Assembly (NCBI GenBank): GCA_000697355.1
Contig: JNEN01000777.1
Location: forward strand, 124,001-188,000
Direction: 5' to 3'
DNA: 64,000 bases
From: Syncephalastrum monosporum B8922
Lineage: Eukaryota; Mucoromycota; Mucoromycetes; Mucorales; Syncephalastraceae
Shown here: one piece after another, positions 1 to 11,833 of the stretch
Numbering within the stretch: position 1 is the first letter of the stretch
Layout of the letters: each line of letters starts with the position of its first letter
The notes under the pieces: generated by a model
Seen by the model: the letters and a program-made list of their open reading frames with translations, nothing else
What the model was told of the DNA's origin: nothing
Database searches by the model: none
Made by a program: the position numbers and the translations under genes

Positions 1-1584
1 TATATATACATCATGATGCAGATAAGTAACATATTTAAAGTTTCAGCGGATTCGCGTGTTACCTTGATTTCATTCTCGTATGCCTTCAGTACAACCGAGA
101 GATCGCCGTCGCGCACCTTGAGCATGAGATTATCAACCTCGCCAGGCGAGAGCTGGTAGTGGTCATGCGCAAACTGAACAACCATGCGCTCGAGCGACTG
201 TATCCATATATACACACATAGCCATTCAGTATAAGTCTCACGTACAGGCAATGGGGTGCGGGGAGGGGGGTTCAACGTACGTCAAGGTCGCTCTTGAGGC
301 CTTCTTTGCTCAACACGCCCAGGCGCTGGTCCTTCATTCGAATGGTGTCCCAGACTCGACAGACGGGCTCCCAAACCCAATTGACGGCGAAATCCACAGC
401 GGTATCGGCCAATTCACGCGCCCAGACCTGAATATCCTCCTTGTGTTTGAACAACACCTTAACGCCAGCGTCCGCAGCGACATACGCGAGCAAAGCAGGT
501 ATCCAGTACCGTGTCCAAAGCGAAGGGGGCTTGTATGCAGCGTGCGTGTCATCCGACGCTTGCTGACATTCAGATAGCGCCTTGATGAGACCGTGTAACT
601 CGAGCACGGCAGCCTTGGGAGACAGGATCATTTCTTCCGTGGGCTGGGAAAGCATCATTTCTAGGAGTAAGGAAATGAAACAAAAAGAGAAAGATCAGGA
701 TCAAGTCGAGGTATCCGTTTCGGCGGATATTTACCGGCATTGTCAGCCGCCATATTCGAGTCGCTGAGGACCCACTTCATGAAGTAGAGACACTGGCACG
801 ACTGTTGAATCAGGTCGTCGTGCTCGCCGAAATTGGGTGATTTTTTCATCAAAAGACCGAGACGCGTCGCTTGCTCTTTACGGAAACGCTCCAGCATTTT
901 CTTTTTGTGACCCACTTCCTGGTGGATCATGTCAGCCACCCGGAGCTGACGTCGTGCGGTGGGGAATACGCTGGTGAGAATGTGCTCGGACGAGCGGAGG
1001 AGCGTGCCCAGGCCGAGATGGGTCGTTTTCATGCGATGGACGGTGCTCGTGGCCAAAGCGACGGATCGAGCCGGAAGCGCTAAGAATGGGTTCGGGCGTA
1101 TGAGGCAATGACATCAAATATACGTGCGCTGTTTGCACACACACACACACACGTTGCGTTTGCACTTACTCGAGGCAAAGTAGTAAGCCTCGTAACGGGT
1201 GCTGCCGTAGATACTGTTCCAGTATTCAATGGACTGGGACAGCGGCAGCGTCGAGTTGAGCAGGGTGTGCAGCAGCGTGCCGTACACCGCGACCGTGCAC
1301 TTGGCGAGAAACAGCCAGTCAAGCGTCGTGCTCTCCTCCGCGCCAACCACTTCCACGTACTGCTCGAGCAGCGCCTGCACTGTCCCGAGATTAGGCAGCT
1401 GGGATTGCGAATGAAGGTCAATGGAGCGAGTCGCGATGGTCAAGTACGCGGCCTTGTCACCGCTCTCGACCGCGGCCTCGGTCGTCGTGACGTCGCTGCT
1501 CTCGCTGGGCGGGCTGCTGACGCGAAGCGCTGTGGTCAGGTCGGTGTCGAGGCGAGAAATATGGTCGTTCACAAAAGTAGACAT
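1..1584 (-). CDS. NCA2: NCA2-like mitochondrial protein, C-terminus cut off by the window edge
   Basis: Four exons are visible: 1584-1170, 1079-735, 660-281 and 197-63. All junctions keep phase, and a GT donor follows at 62, so the gene runs off the left edge. The start is the ATG at 1584, the first in a frame that continues through the splices. Exon 3 carries the family's hallmark stretch, LWTRYWIPALLAYVA followed by AVNWVWEPVCRVWDTIR, and exon 4 continues with SLERMVVQFAHDH, all typical of the NCA2 domain. In yeast NCA2 acts with NCA3 in the expression of mitochondrially encoded ATP synthase subunits 6 and 8; the role here is inferred by family. The first intron contains a CA microsatellite (about 1137-1152). 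The C-terminal end cannot be judged. Confidence 0.85.
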
Positions 1585-1853
1585 AGAGACATAAAAAACA
1601 CAAGAGGAAGAGAGGCGACAACAAATCGCTTTTGTGTTGTCCCCACTGCTGCATGTTTTTTCCTTCGCGTTTTTCGTGCCGGGTCGGCCCTTCAACGGGC
1701 GGGCGGGGCGGCGGGGCGTGAGGCCTCTGCACGGTTCTGGATGCTTTGATCTCCCTCCTCCTGCGGCTCCTGCTTCCTTCTTTTCTCTCTTTTTCCTCTC
1801 GCTCTTTTCCTGACCCTTCCATCTTCCGCTCTTCACCTCCCATCCCGTTCGAC
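1585..1853. promoter_or_regulatory. Divergent intergenic region NCA2 / phosphoacetylglucosamine mutase
   Basis: These 269 bases separate two head-to-head start codons and must hold both promoters. The side next to the mutase gene is strongly pyrimidine-rich (about 1745-1850), as in many fungal 5' leaders. I see no clear TATA box. Confidence 0.5.
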
Positions 1854-3965
1854 ATGACCATGACTTTTGATTTGCAAGCCATTCAGGACAACATTATCCC
1901 CCACAGCCAGCCCGGCTACACTTACGCCTACGGCACCGCCGGTTTCCGTACAAAGTATGTAACTGGCATGACTTTGACGCGCCATGCCGCCCATCTGACA
2001 GGCTGACCTTTCGTCTCTTACCAGGGCTGCTCTGCTTGACTCGGTCATGTACAAGGTCGGCATCTTGGCCACGCTGCGTTCAAAGAAGCTTCAGGGTGCC
2101 ACGATTGGTGTCATGATAACCGCCTCGCACAACCCTGCCGAGGTACATAAAAGAGGGCGGACGATGGGGTCATGCACTGGCGTACTAAAAACGCGTCCAT
2201 CATGTCTAGGACAATGGCGTCAAACTCGTTGACCCCCGCGGTGAGATGCTCGAACAGTCTTGGGAAGCGTATGCGACCAAGCTCGCCAACGCCAACGACG
2301 GTGCTGCGCTCGCCGAGGTCATTGAGCAGATCATTGCCGCACAGGGCATCCAACTCGACCAACCCGCGGCCGTGATCTATGCCCATGACACGAGGTAGGT
2401 GCTAATCGGCTTAAAATATCATGACACGTGCTCACGCTTCTTATGTTCAATCAATCAGACCAAGCTGCGAGGGCCTGGTCCAATGCCTCGAATCCGGCCT
2501 CAAGGCGAGCGGCGCCAAGAGCACTGGATACGGTCTGAAGACGACCCCCATGCTGCACTACCTCGTCCGTTGCATCAACACGGCCAACACGAGCGATGCG
2601 TATGGCGAACCCTCCGAGCAGGGCTACTACAAGAAGCTGGCGGAGGCTTACAAGACGGCTGTGGTCAGTTTATTTTTAGCGATGAAAACGGGTTTTTTGC
2701 GGGGATTCTAATCCGCATATGAGTAGAAGGGCAAGCCGCGTCTGTCCACCCTGCATGTCGACTGTGGCAACGGTGTCGGTGCACCCAAGCTCGCTGAATT
2801 CGCTGCTTACCTGCCCGAGGATGTCCTGTCCCTCAAGGTCATCAATGGTGAGGTCGACGTCGCCGAGAAGCTCAACAAGAACGTAAGTGACGGGTCGTGG
2901 TCTGATTTTGTGCATGTATATTTTTTGTCCCTGTTTTGCTAAAACGCCGCTCCATGGGGGGTTTTTCACCCAACAGTGCGGCGCCGATTTCGTAAAGACT
3001 CAGCAGCGTGTCCCTATGGGATCCACCGTCGCCCCTGGTGACCGTTACTGCTCCTACGACGGTGACGCCGACCGCATTGTCTACTACTACGTTGACCAAG
3101 GTACGTTGTCTTCGCGTTTGGATGTCCATGTATCTCATAGGGTATCATTAGCTGGCACCTTCAAGCTTTTGGACGGTGACAAGATTGCGGGTCTGGCCGC
3201 CATGTTCATCATGGAGCTTGTCAACGACGCTGGTATCGACTCGATCAAGGTCGGTGTCGTCCAGACTGCGTACGCGAACGGCAGCTCGACCGCCTACCTC
3301 TCCAACGAGCTCAAGGTCCCCGTCTCGTGCGTCCCTACCGGTGTCAAGCACTTGCACCACGAGGCCGAAAAGTATGACATTGGCGTCTACTTTGAGGCCA
3401 ACGGCCACGGTACTGTTCTCTTCAGCCCTGAGGCTCTCAACACGATCAAGACAACCCAAGCGTAAGTGAGCATTGTCTGTGTATGAGTGAAAACTCATCC
3501 CATGTGTTCTGTCTTAGCAACACGCCCGCACAGAACCAGGCCCTTGCCCAACTGCAAGCCCTTACCGAGCTCATCAACCAAACCGTGGGTGACGCCATCT
3601 CGGACATGTTGCTCGTCGAGGCCATCCTGACCAACCGCCAGTGGAGCCCTGAGGAGTGGGATCAGGCCTACACTGACTTGCCGAACCGCCTCGTCAAGGT
3701 CGTCGTCGCTGACCGTACCCTGTTCAAGACGACCAACGCCGAGCGTCAGCTCGTGTCGCCTGCCGGTCTCCAAAACAAGATTGATGCCATTGTGGCGAAA
3801 TACGCCAACGGCCGTTCGTTTGTCCGTGCCTCCGGTACCGAAGACGCCGTGCGCGTGTATGCCGAGGCGGCGACGCGCGCCGAGACCGACGAGTTGGCGT
3901 TCAAGATTGCCCAGCTCGTCTTTGATGAGGCGGGTGGCGTCGGTAGCCGTCCCATGATGCAGTAA
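1854..3965 (+). CDS. PCM1: Phosphoacetylglucosamine mutase
   Basis: Eight exons (1854-1954, 2025-2142, 2210-2394, 2459-2663, 2727-2882, 2977-3100, 3152-3461, 3518-3965) join in phase to 548 residues, the usual length. The enzyme converts N-acetylglucosamine-6-phosphate to the 1-phosphate in the cytosol, a step toward UDP-GlcNAc for chitin, GPI anchors and N-glycans. The sequence shows YGTAGFR at the N-terminus, the catalytic phosphoserine loop ITASHNP at the end of exon 2, the metal-binding loop DGDADR in exon 6 and the phosphate-binding [12 protein letters not shown] near the C-terminus. The intron after exon 2 separates ASHNP from the DNGVKLVDP segment that follows it. An ATG six bases downstream (1860) is an alternative start. 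It converges on the M28 peptidase gene with a 191-base gap. AGM1 is a synonym. Confidence 0.95.
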
Positions 3966-4156
3966 ATTGGTCTCTTTGTTATCCCTGTTTGAATTGTTCT
4001 TGTATCTAGCCACCCTTCCCTCCCCATCCTCATCCCCATCCATCTTCTTCCTTTTTTCTTTTCGATCCCATCTCCTTCCAAAGTTCCAACATGAGAAAAA
4101 AAATATATGTGATATATTTATATATAGAATGAGATGAGTGAATTATATCTATGGAA

Positions 4157-7100
4157 TTAGAGGTGCCACACTTGAACAGTGCTGCTCATGTAGGTGGGTG
4201 TCGTCCAGATAGGCAGGACGTTATCAATGACCTGGAGCATACGTACGCCGGCTACTAGGCGCTCCTCGCCGCGGCCCGCAAAGTTCTCCTGCTCCATGGC
4301 CGTGAACTCGCACCGAAGCTTCCAGCGGCCCGCAGCAGCTTCTTCGCGATGTTCCTCTGGGACCTTGACCGACACATCCAGACGCCACGCGTCACTGCCG
4401 TGGCCCACTACATGGCGCACGACATAGTGCGAGAATTCGGCCAGCGGCGGGCTCTCGATGCTCCAGTCGACGAGCTGGGCATCAAAGGACAGCACGGTCC
4501 AGGTGTAGGTGGGCGAGACGGACAAGATACTGAACGAACGCACGCCGGTCTCGGGGTCGTAGCGATCGTTGTGAACGGTCAGGGAGGGGAACGGACCGGG
4601 CCAGTGCTGCGCGAGCGAATCTTGGCCCACCTCGGCGGCAGCAGTGCGACGCACGTAAGGTTCGACGTTGAAGCGGAAGCCGCCCAGGAACTCGCTGAAC
4701 GGATACACCGTGTCCCACTCGTTCTTGTAGCCGCTGCCACGCACCTCGGTCTCCACGCCAAGCGCGTCCTCGACAGCGTGAATGACATTGTCAAGGTATG
4801 GGCCGTGGTCGGCCTGCGCGAGGCCAATGTAGGCCTCACCGGAGGTCATGTTCTTCAGGTGCTGGACAAACACACGCTTGGGGTGCATCTCGTCATAGGG
4901 GAAGGCCCAGCCACCGTACGTACCGCCTGTCGCGAGCACCAAGCCCAGCACAACGACTTGAGCCAGCGCAGCCCAGATGAGAATCTTGCGGAGCATGGCC
5001 TTGCCAAAGCGGTGAACGTGGGCGAGGCCGGGCAGGAAGGTCATGAAGGTGATCATACCAAAGACAATCGCGATGATCACGTCGACGGGCGTCTGGACGC
5101 CCATGCGCCCGGTGAGAGGGACGAAGATATCAATCAGAGCGTATGTGTAGTCAGTGTAAATGAGAGCCAGTGGAGTCGCGCTCAGGACATAGGTCGACCA
5201 ATGCACGCGCTGCTTCTGAAGGCTAAGGAGACCGGCAGCAAGGAGGATGGAGCAGTAGATCCAGAAGATGTAGGAGCTGGCAACGCTTGTCTGGGTGGTC
5301 AAGAATGTCGACAGGGCGAACGTGAGGATGATGGACATGTAAGTGCCGTATTCCATATTGTAGTGCATTGGGCCAGGCAGCGCGTAAAACAGGTATTGCA
5401 CGCCATACGCGCCAAAGAAGGCCATGGGGCAAAAGATGACCGCGCCATACCATTCGCGACCGAACCACGCCATGTGGCGGCCGCTGCTGGTCAAAAACAG
5501 GGCAATCGCAATAGGCGACGCGATGCAGGCCAGCGCACTCAGCACGATGCTGAGCGAGGACTTGGCATAGGCCAGGGCGACCTGCGCGGGGGTACGGTAG
5601 GGCGCCTGCTGCGTTGTGCGGTACATGATGAATACAACAAAGAGGGTGGCGATAGCAGCGGTGGCCATCTGAAGGGTGTAGGCCGTCGCCCAGGAATACA
5701 CGGTGAATGTGAGACCTGACATAATAAAAAAATATATCATAAATATAAATCACTCCATATCCCATTTTCTTTATAAAAAAACAAAATGACTTACCCAAAG
5801 TGTCAAAGAAAACGACTTCACTGGTCGGCTCGATCTGGGTGAGGCTTGAGTTCTTGGCAAGGTACTGAACGATGGCGAGCGTGTTCTCGCCCAAATGCTG
5901 AATCGAGCCGGGTTCCAGATTCTTGGTGACATCGAGATGGGTGTGATACAGGTACGAGTTCTTGTAGATGGCCATGTCGATACCGGTCAGGTTACCATAT
6001 TGGACGAATTGGCGAAAGTCCGTGTCGGACAGGATGAGACCGGTGCGGAACACGTCATTTGCCTACATAGGATGGCACATGCCGAAGCAAAAAAGAGGAT
6101 AAAAAAGATTAGGCTTTGAACTCTAAATTTATCCTCCATATTATAGTATACTGACCACCACAGTACCGTGCGGGTAAGGTGCCTGTTTGTAAGCTTCGAT
6201 CATCTCGCGCGAGTTGGCCTGGAAGAGAATTTCACGGCCCGTCGTACCACACGCATCAATATTGACCACAGACCGAATGGAATCTTTCACATCATGCATC
6301 GTAATAAACGCATGGGACGCATCCTGCAGCGATTCTTCGGCGCCGTTGAACACTGTGTAGAAGTCAGCATACCATCACTCTGCAGCACAACGACAACCAC
6401 ACCAGCACGAGCAACAGCGCGGAAAGGACACTTACAAAAGACAATACTGTTGCGATAGCCGGACCAGTCCTGGGTGCTCAAGACACGGACGAGTTCAAGC
6501 ATGACAGCTATACCGGAACCATCATCGGTGGCACCAGGCGAGCCGAGTGTGGTATCAAAATGGGAGTTGATCAGAATGGCATTCTCCTCACAGCTGCGGG
6601 ATTCGTGTTCAGGGCACGACAGACGGACAACAATGTTGGTGATGTTGGTATAGGCCTTGTAAACCACTGGATGCATTCCCTCCTTATCAGTCCCTGGCAC
6701 CAGTCCCATCTTTTCCCATTCAACTTACTATGCTCCATAATGTCGAAACGGTGCGCACCGCTCGCTTTCTGGGTCCACATATCAAATTTGGGTGCGCCAG
6801 GGACACCCTGTGCCTCGGTCTTGTAGGATCGCAGAGCGCTTTCCAGGTACTCGATCGTCTGAGCTTCCTCGACGGTGCCGACGATGCCTAATTCAAAGCG
6901 TCAACTGGGCCATTCTCCTTCTCTTTCTGTCTTTCTGTGTGTCATAGTATTGAATTCTGTCTGCCTTACGGTAGCCTAGGGTATCGCTGAGGTACGAAAT
7001 GGTCTGCATGGCATTGTGTTCAGAGAATTCCGTGCCTGTGGAGCGGGGCTTGGGGGTCGGCAGCTTGTAGTGGAAATGAGTGGCGACGGCAATGGCGAGC

Positions 7101-7243
7101 AACCAGCAGACGAGCAGACGCGACCAAGACGCGAGCCAGTTCGTTGGCGCGGTGGCTGTCTTGCTGATATCATCGTCTGCTTGCGGCGTGTCGTAAAGCG
7201 AGACGCTGCCTCTGGCTGTTTTTCGGCTGCGGAGGTCCGCCAT
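4157..7243 (-). CDS. M28-family membrane metallopeptidase (ERMP1 / vacuolar protease type)
   Basis: Six exons (7243-6970, 6887-6729, 6666-6436, 6352-6156, 6062-5795, 5715-4157) join in phase to 895 residues, matching ER metallopeptidase 1 and fungal vacuolar membrane peptidases. After a short cytosolic N-terminus comes one membrane segment (LLVCWLLAIAVATHF). The zinc peptidase domain follows, with NSHFDTTLGSPGATDDGSG (metal ligands His and Asp), FNGAEES (catalytic Glu region) and YHTHLDV (last His ligand). The last exon holds several membrane helices and a C-terminal lumenal domain. By family it is an aminopeptidase-like enzyme of the ER or vacuole membrane; which organelle cannot be decided here. 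The start ATG at 7243 is supported by the first splice phase. A 456-residue open frame on the opposite strand (4349-5719) is a shadow of this gene. Confidence 0.9.
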
Positions 7244-7568
7244 AAAAACAGGTGCAAATGACAAGAAGAGGAAGGAAGGAGAGAAATCCAATCGCAATTT
7301 TCACGCGCGCGCGCGCGTAAAATGCAAACAACTCATTACAACTCCTCCTCATGTCACACACATACAACCACATCTGGCTAAAATGATCTGCCGAAACCAT
7401 GTATAAATGTGTATATTTCTTTTTTTTTTTTTTCTGGTTTTTTGTGTGTTGTCTTCTAGATGTGGGTGGAAGGAAAGAAAAACGTGGTGTGAGAAGAAGT
7501 GTGTGTGTGAGACAGAGAGCAAGAAAGAAGAGGGTGGTTAGATACAAGGTAGGATTGATGAAATGGGA
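7244..7568. other. Intergenic region upstream of the M28 peptidase gene
   Basis: This is a 325-base gap between two minus-strand genes. It contains a short alternating GC run (about 7305-7317), an oligo-T tract (7421-7433) and, toward myosin, a purine-rich stretch on the plus strand. It must carry the 3' end of the myosin transcript and the peptidase promoter. I see no gene. Confidence 0.5.
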
Positions 7569-10500
7569 TTAGTAGCGAGGTACGCTGGGAACGGGACGGC
7601 GAGCCGGTGGTGGCGGCGGCGCAGGTCGGCCCCGCGGTGCGACATATTCCTCGAGGTAGTTGCTGGGCACCCAGCCTTCATTGCCATTCTTACGCGCCAG
7701 CCACCAGCCGTTATCATCTTTTTCGACGATTTCCAGAATATCATCCTTTTCAAAGGGGATCTCGCCTTCCTCTTGCGACTGGAAGGGGTAAATGGCCTTG
7801 TACTGAGGAAGCGAGGGGGCCGCCGGCGGAGGTGCAGGTGCACGCGGGGGCGGAGGCGGGGGTGGGCCCTTGGATGCAGCCACCTGTGAGACCGGGCGCG
7901 AAGCCGGTGTAGGCGACCCATTGGCAGCTGCACGCTGGCTTGTAATCTGCTGCAGTGCGGCCGATAATGCGGTGGGTGCACCGCCGCCGCCCATGGGTGC
8001 AGCCGGTGCGGGGGGAGCAGCCGGTGCTTGCTGGGAGATGGGGCGAGGCGCGGCTGGAGGCGTTGCGCCGACATTGGGACGCGGTGCCGGTGGCGGTCTC
8101 AAGGAACCACCGGGTGCAATGTTCGACACAGGGCGCGGTGCAGCAGGAGGCGTGCTGGAAACCGGACGGCTCGCAGGCGCGGGTGGAGTGGGGCGTGGGC
8201 CACCAGGACGAGGTGCCATCGGCTTGTTACGGATGCCAGCCGGGGTCGTCCTGCGTGCGCTTGTCGTCACACGCTCCTTCGTCGGACAGGGAGGGAACGA
8301 AGCTAAATTTGCATGGTCAGGTACCGGGTATCAACCGCGTTTAAACTTACCGCTATTGGCTGGTTCGCCCGAAGGCACGCTGACGACGTGACTCTTGTAG
8401 ACATCGTCTCGCTTGATCTTTTCGTCCTTGACAAATTTCATTGTGACGCTCTTGCCACCCTTCTTGCTATACTGAATCTGCTGCGAGACATTGACACGGA
8501 TGCGTCCACCGCTCTGCTGCAGCATCTGGGCCATCAGTTCGGTCTTGAACAGACATGACAGGATGGTATCGCCATCGGGCGACGAGTCGAGGTGCAGAAC
8601 GACCCAGTCGTCGCGCAGCGTTGAGGTGCTAACGCTGTTGATGATGTTCAACGACAGGATCTTTTCATCAACCATGGTCACCATCTTGCCATTTTTGGTC
8701 GTCACCAAGATATGCAGGCTTTGGTTCGTCAGCACCAGGGTGCGCGGACTTGGCACACTCGATCGCATCGCACGGGGCACGAGCATGCTGCCGCGCATGC
8801 TAAATACAACTTCCTCTCCGCTCTTGAGCTGAAGCGCGTTGCGAATCATCGTAGCCAGGCCACTGCCCTGCTTCACGTCAAGGTAGTCGCCCGTAAACTT
8901 GCGCATGCTGAGAAGCGAGTACCGGCGACGCTCCTTGCGGCCGTCCAAGATCTGGTGGCCATACTCGCGCATCTGAAGATAGCCAATGTTATACTTGTTT
9001 TGGCGCCAGAAACGCTGGATGCGGCGAGCACACTCGTGCTTGTACCGAACGTACGCGCGCCAGGCACGCTGGATACGCGTCGCCATGTTGTGCCAGTACT
9101 TGTCGCGCAGGTTCTCAAGGGCGAAGATTGTCTCGGGGTGGCGGATGAAGACCTTCGAGGTACCCATCTGCCATTCGTCGGCAGGGATGTTGTTGTGCTT
9201 GAGGATTTCAATGGCGCCACTCACAGCGTCACCGTGCCAGATGTATTCACCTGCATAGCCAGTCGAAGGGCACAAAAGGTAGAAACGCTCCAAGAATTTC
9301 TCGAAAGTCTAACACACATCTATAAGTCCTGACGTACCCTTCTTTCCCTCAAGACTTACCGTTCTGTAGGCGTAACCAGCACGCCGCACGCGAATGTTTT
9401 CGCACAGACCGAGATACTGGACTTGATGGAGGACGCGCTTCTGGTCGTACTCGGACGAGCTGCGGTTATCATTCGGCTTAATAGTACGTATATACGCCGG
9501 GTGGCACTGCATCAACTTGGACACGAGTGCATTGCAGGATGCCTTGATCTTGTCGCCTGCGGTGGGGGGTCGCTTCTTGGAGTTAGGGTCCGGACGCTCG
9601 GGGAACAGAGTGGAGGAAATAAAGGTATTGGTTGACACCGAGGCGAGGTTCATCAGATCCTTCAGCAGCGAATCCTTGTTCTTGTCGGTCATGCCTTCGA
9701 CGTTGTACAGCACATCACCTGCATAATGGCGGATCAAGAACTTTGAACCGCGCGATTCCAAATGAGGGTTTGACGACAGGAAGCCAAGTCGCTGGACAAA
9801 CGAGTTGTCGGCAGCACCGGGGTCAGCGTGAGCGGTCGCACACGCATCGTTCAGGGCCGAGAAAATACCAGGAGGGCGTTTCTCTTCAATCAGGTCGCAC
9901 ACAATTTTGTTGTTGAAGAAATTGATGGGCGTCCACTGAATTTGTTCGCGGACGTACTCTTCCTGCTCAGCCTTCAGTGTGAGCTCAATGAAGATCTGCT
10001 GCAGTTTCTCGTTGACGTAGTTGATGCAGAGCTGTTCAAATTGGTTCTCGTCGAAAATCTCGAAACCGTAGATATCAAGCACACCAATGACATATTGGTC
10101 TCCACCACGCGACTGGAGCGACACGTTGACACGTTGCACGATCCATTCAAACAGACGCTCGTAGATGGCCTTGGACAGAGCGTCACGTACAGCCATGGCC
10201 TGAGTAATGTTCAGCGGAACTTCGTACACACTGCCTCTTCGGCCACCGCGTGTGGTCTCCATGATTCGACTTGTCAGGGCTTTGGAGAGGGATTCGCCGT
10301 CGACCTCGAACAAGTACGCAATAAAGTTGGCCACTACGCTATCGCATGAGCCCATGCCAGCATATCACTTCGCAAAAGACTTACCATCAGGATCAGCCAG
10401 TGCCGCATTACCGCTGTCGTCTTCGACAAAGAGAAGATTACCCAGCCACAAAATAATCGCCAGCATCTTGAAGATCTCGTCCTTCTCGTGCTTTTGCAGA

Positions 10501-11833
10501 CCAATGACATCCATGGCTTTCTAAACTCATGGGTTCAGTCAGAGTTCGTAGAATCGCTATCAGACTTACCAGCGTATCATTAAAGTCGTTCACATCATTG
10601 ATACCGTCGACGTCGAGACAGCCACTTCGGCTCGTGTAAAGGTAGCTTTCAGGACCCTGCAGACCGAAAGTTTCTAAACAAACGAAAATGAATGCATGTT
10701 GGTAAAAGCGTGCATGACGTACCTTGGTATTCCGGAGGAGCAGCCTTCGTGAGCTGATAAAAGACGTGGAAGTTTCGCTCGTTTTCAATTTGACCAACAA
10801 CACGGTTCTATCATACGGATGAGTTCCCACGATTTTTTGAGCTGCTTCTTTTTCTTTTACCTTTTCAAGCAGATAGTTGGTGATCACAGCACCCACAGGC
10901 TCCCCCTGTCCATTGAATTGAATTTCGAGGTATTTTCCCTATACGAACAAATATATACACAGTATTTTACTATGTCTGAGCAGGCGATGGACAAAATGCT
11001 TACGTGTCGACTGGAGTTGTTGTTGCGCAAAGTCTTGGCACAGCCAAAACTTTCGAGAAGCGGATTCGTGGCGAGGACCATTTCCTTAATCTCCTGAATC
11101 GATGAGTTGGCACCTCCACCGGACACAGCTGCGATATATTGCATAATGCGCTTGGCAGCCTCGGTTTTGCCTGCACCGGATTCACCACTATCAAGCAGAG
11201 GTTATTATTACTACTGGCTTGAGTTTCCAACTTTTTTTTTTCTCTTGGCGAAAACTGAGTCCCTTTTTCCAACCCTACCTGATAATAACACATTGGTTCT
11301 CCTTGTAACTGCTCATATGGTGGTAGGCCGATTCGGCGATGGCAAAAACGTGGGGCGGCATCTAAAGTTGCCATGTGGTAAATAAGTACAACAAATACTA
11401 CGGGACAACAAGGAATATGATTACCTCGAGCAAGTTTTTGCCCTTATAGCTCTCGAGGACAGCGTCAGTGTAGATGCCGAGATCGCGGAAAGGATTGACA
11501 CTGATCAAGACGTGGCCAATATATGTCTGTAATAGGGGCAGAAGTTAGTTTTTTGGACCCTTTCTGTGTAGAACACTTGCATATATTTCGCCATTCTGCC
11601 ATCGCTTCATCAAGTTTTCGTTGATGGCCTCGTTGGTAATCTTTGTAAGCAGAGTCATATCCGAGACGCCGACTTGCTTCTTCTTGACGCCCTCCTTCCA
11701 GTCTGCACGCGCAGGTCGGCTGGCCTTGATGGCCTTTTTCTCGCCTTTTCTCCCAATCGGTTTCTTTGGATGGGGTGAGTAACAAGAGCCTTTCTGCTAT
11801 CTCCCTAATGTAAGTAATATGTACCTTAACCAT
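7569..11833 (-). CDS. myo1: Class I myosin (motor-IQ-TH1-TH2-SH3)
   Basis: Twelve exons (11833-11825, 11763-11581, 11526-11425, 11361-11279, 11187-11004, 10938-10861, 10807-10723, 10673-10570, 10520-10385, 10333-9360, 9308-8351, 8302-7569) join in phase to 1209 residues. The first exon is only ATG plus two codons, and the intron after exon 2 is GC-AG. Visible features: P-loop GESGAGKT (about residue 127), the TEDS-site serine in [11 protein letters not shown], two IQ motifs ([21 protein letters not shown]; about 722-752), the TH1 membrane-binding tail (about 775-960), a Pro/Ala-rich TH2 region, and one SH3 domain (about 1130-1185). The protein moves on actin at endocytic patches. Unlike many fungal myosin I proteins it ends 24 residues after the SH3 domain, with no acidic Arp2/3-activating tail. 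The TEDS Ser suggests PAK-type kinase control. Confidence 0.96.

Noticed and set aside
4349..5719. 456-residue open frame on the plus strand
   Set aside because: It is exactly antisense to the long last exon of the M28 peptidase, has no recognisable domain and a shadow-type composition.
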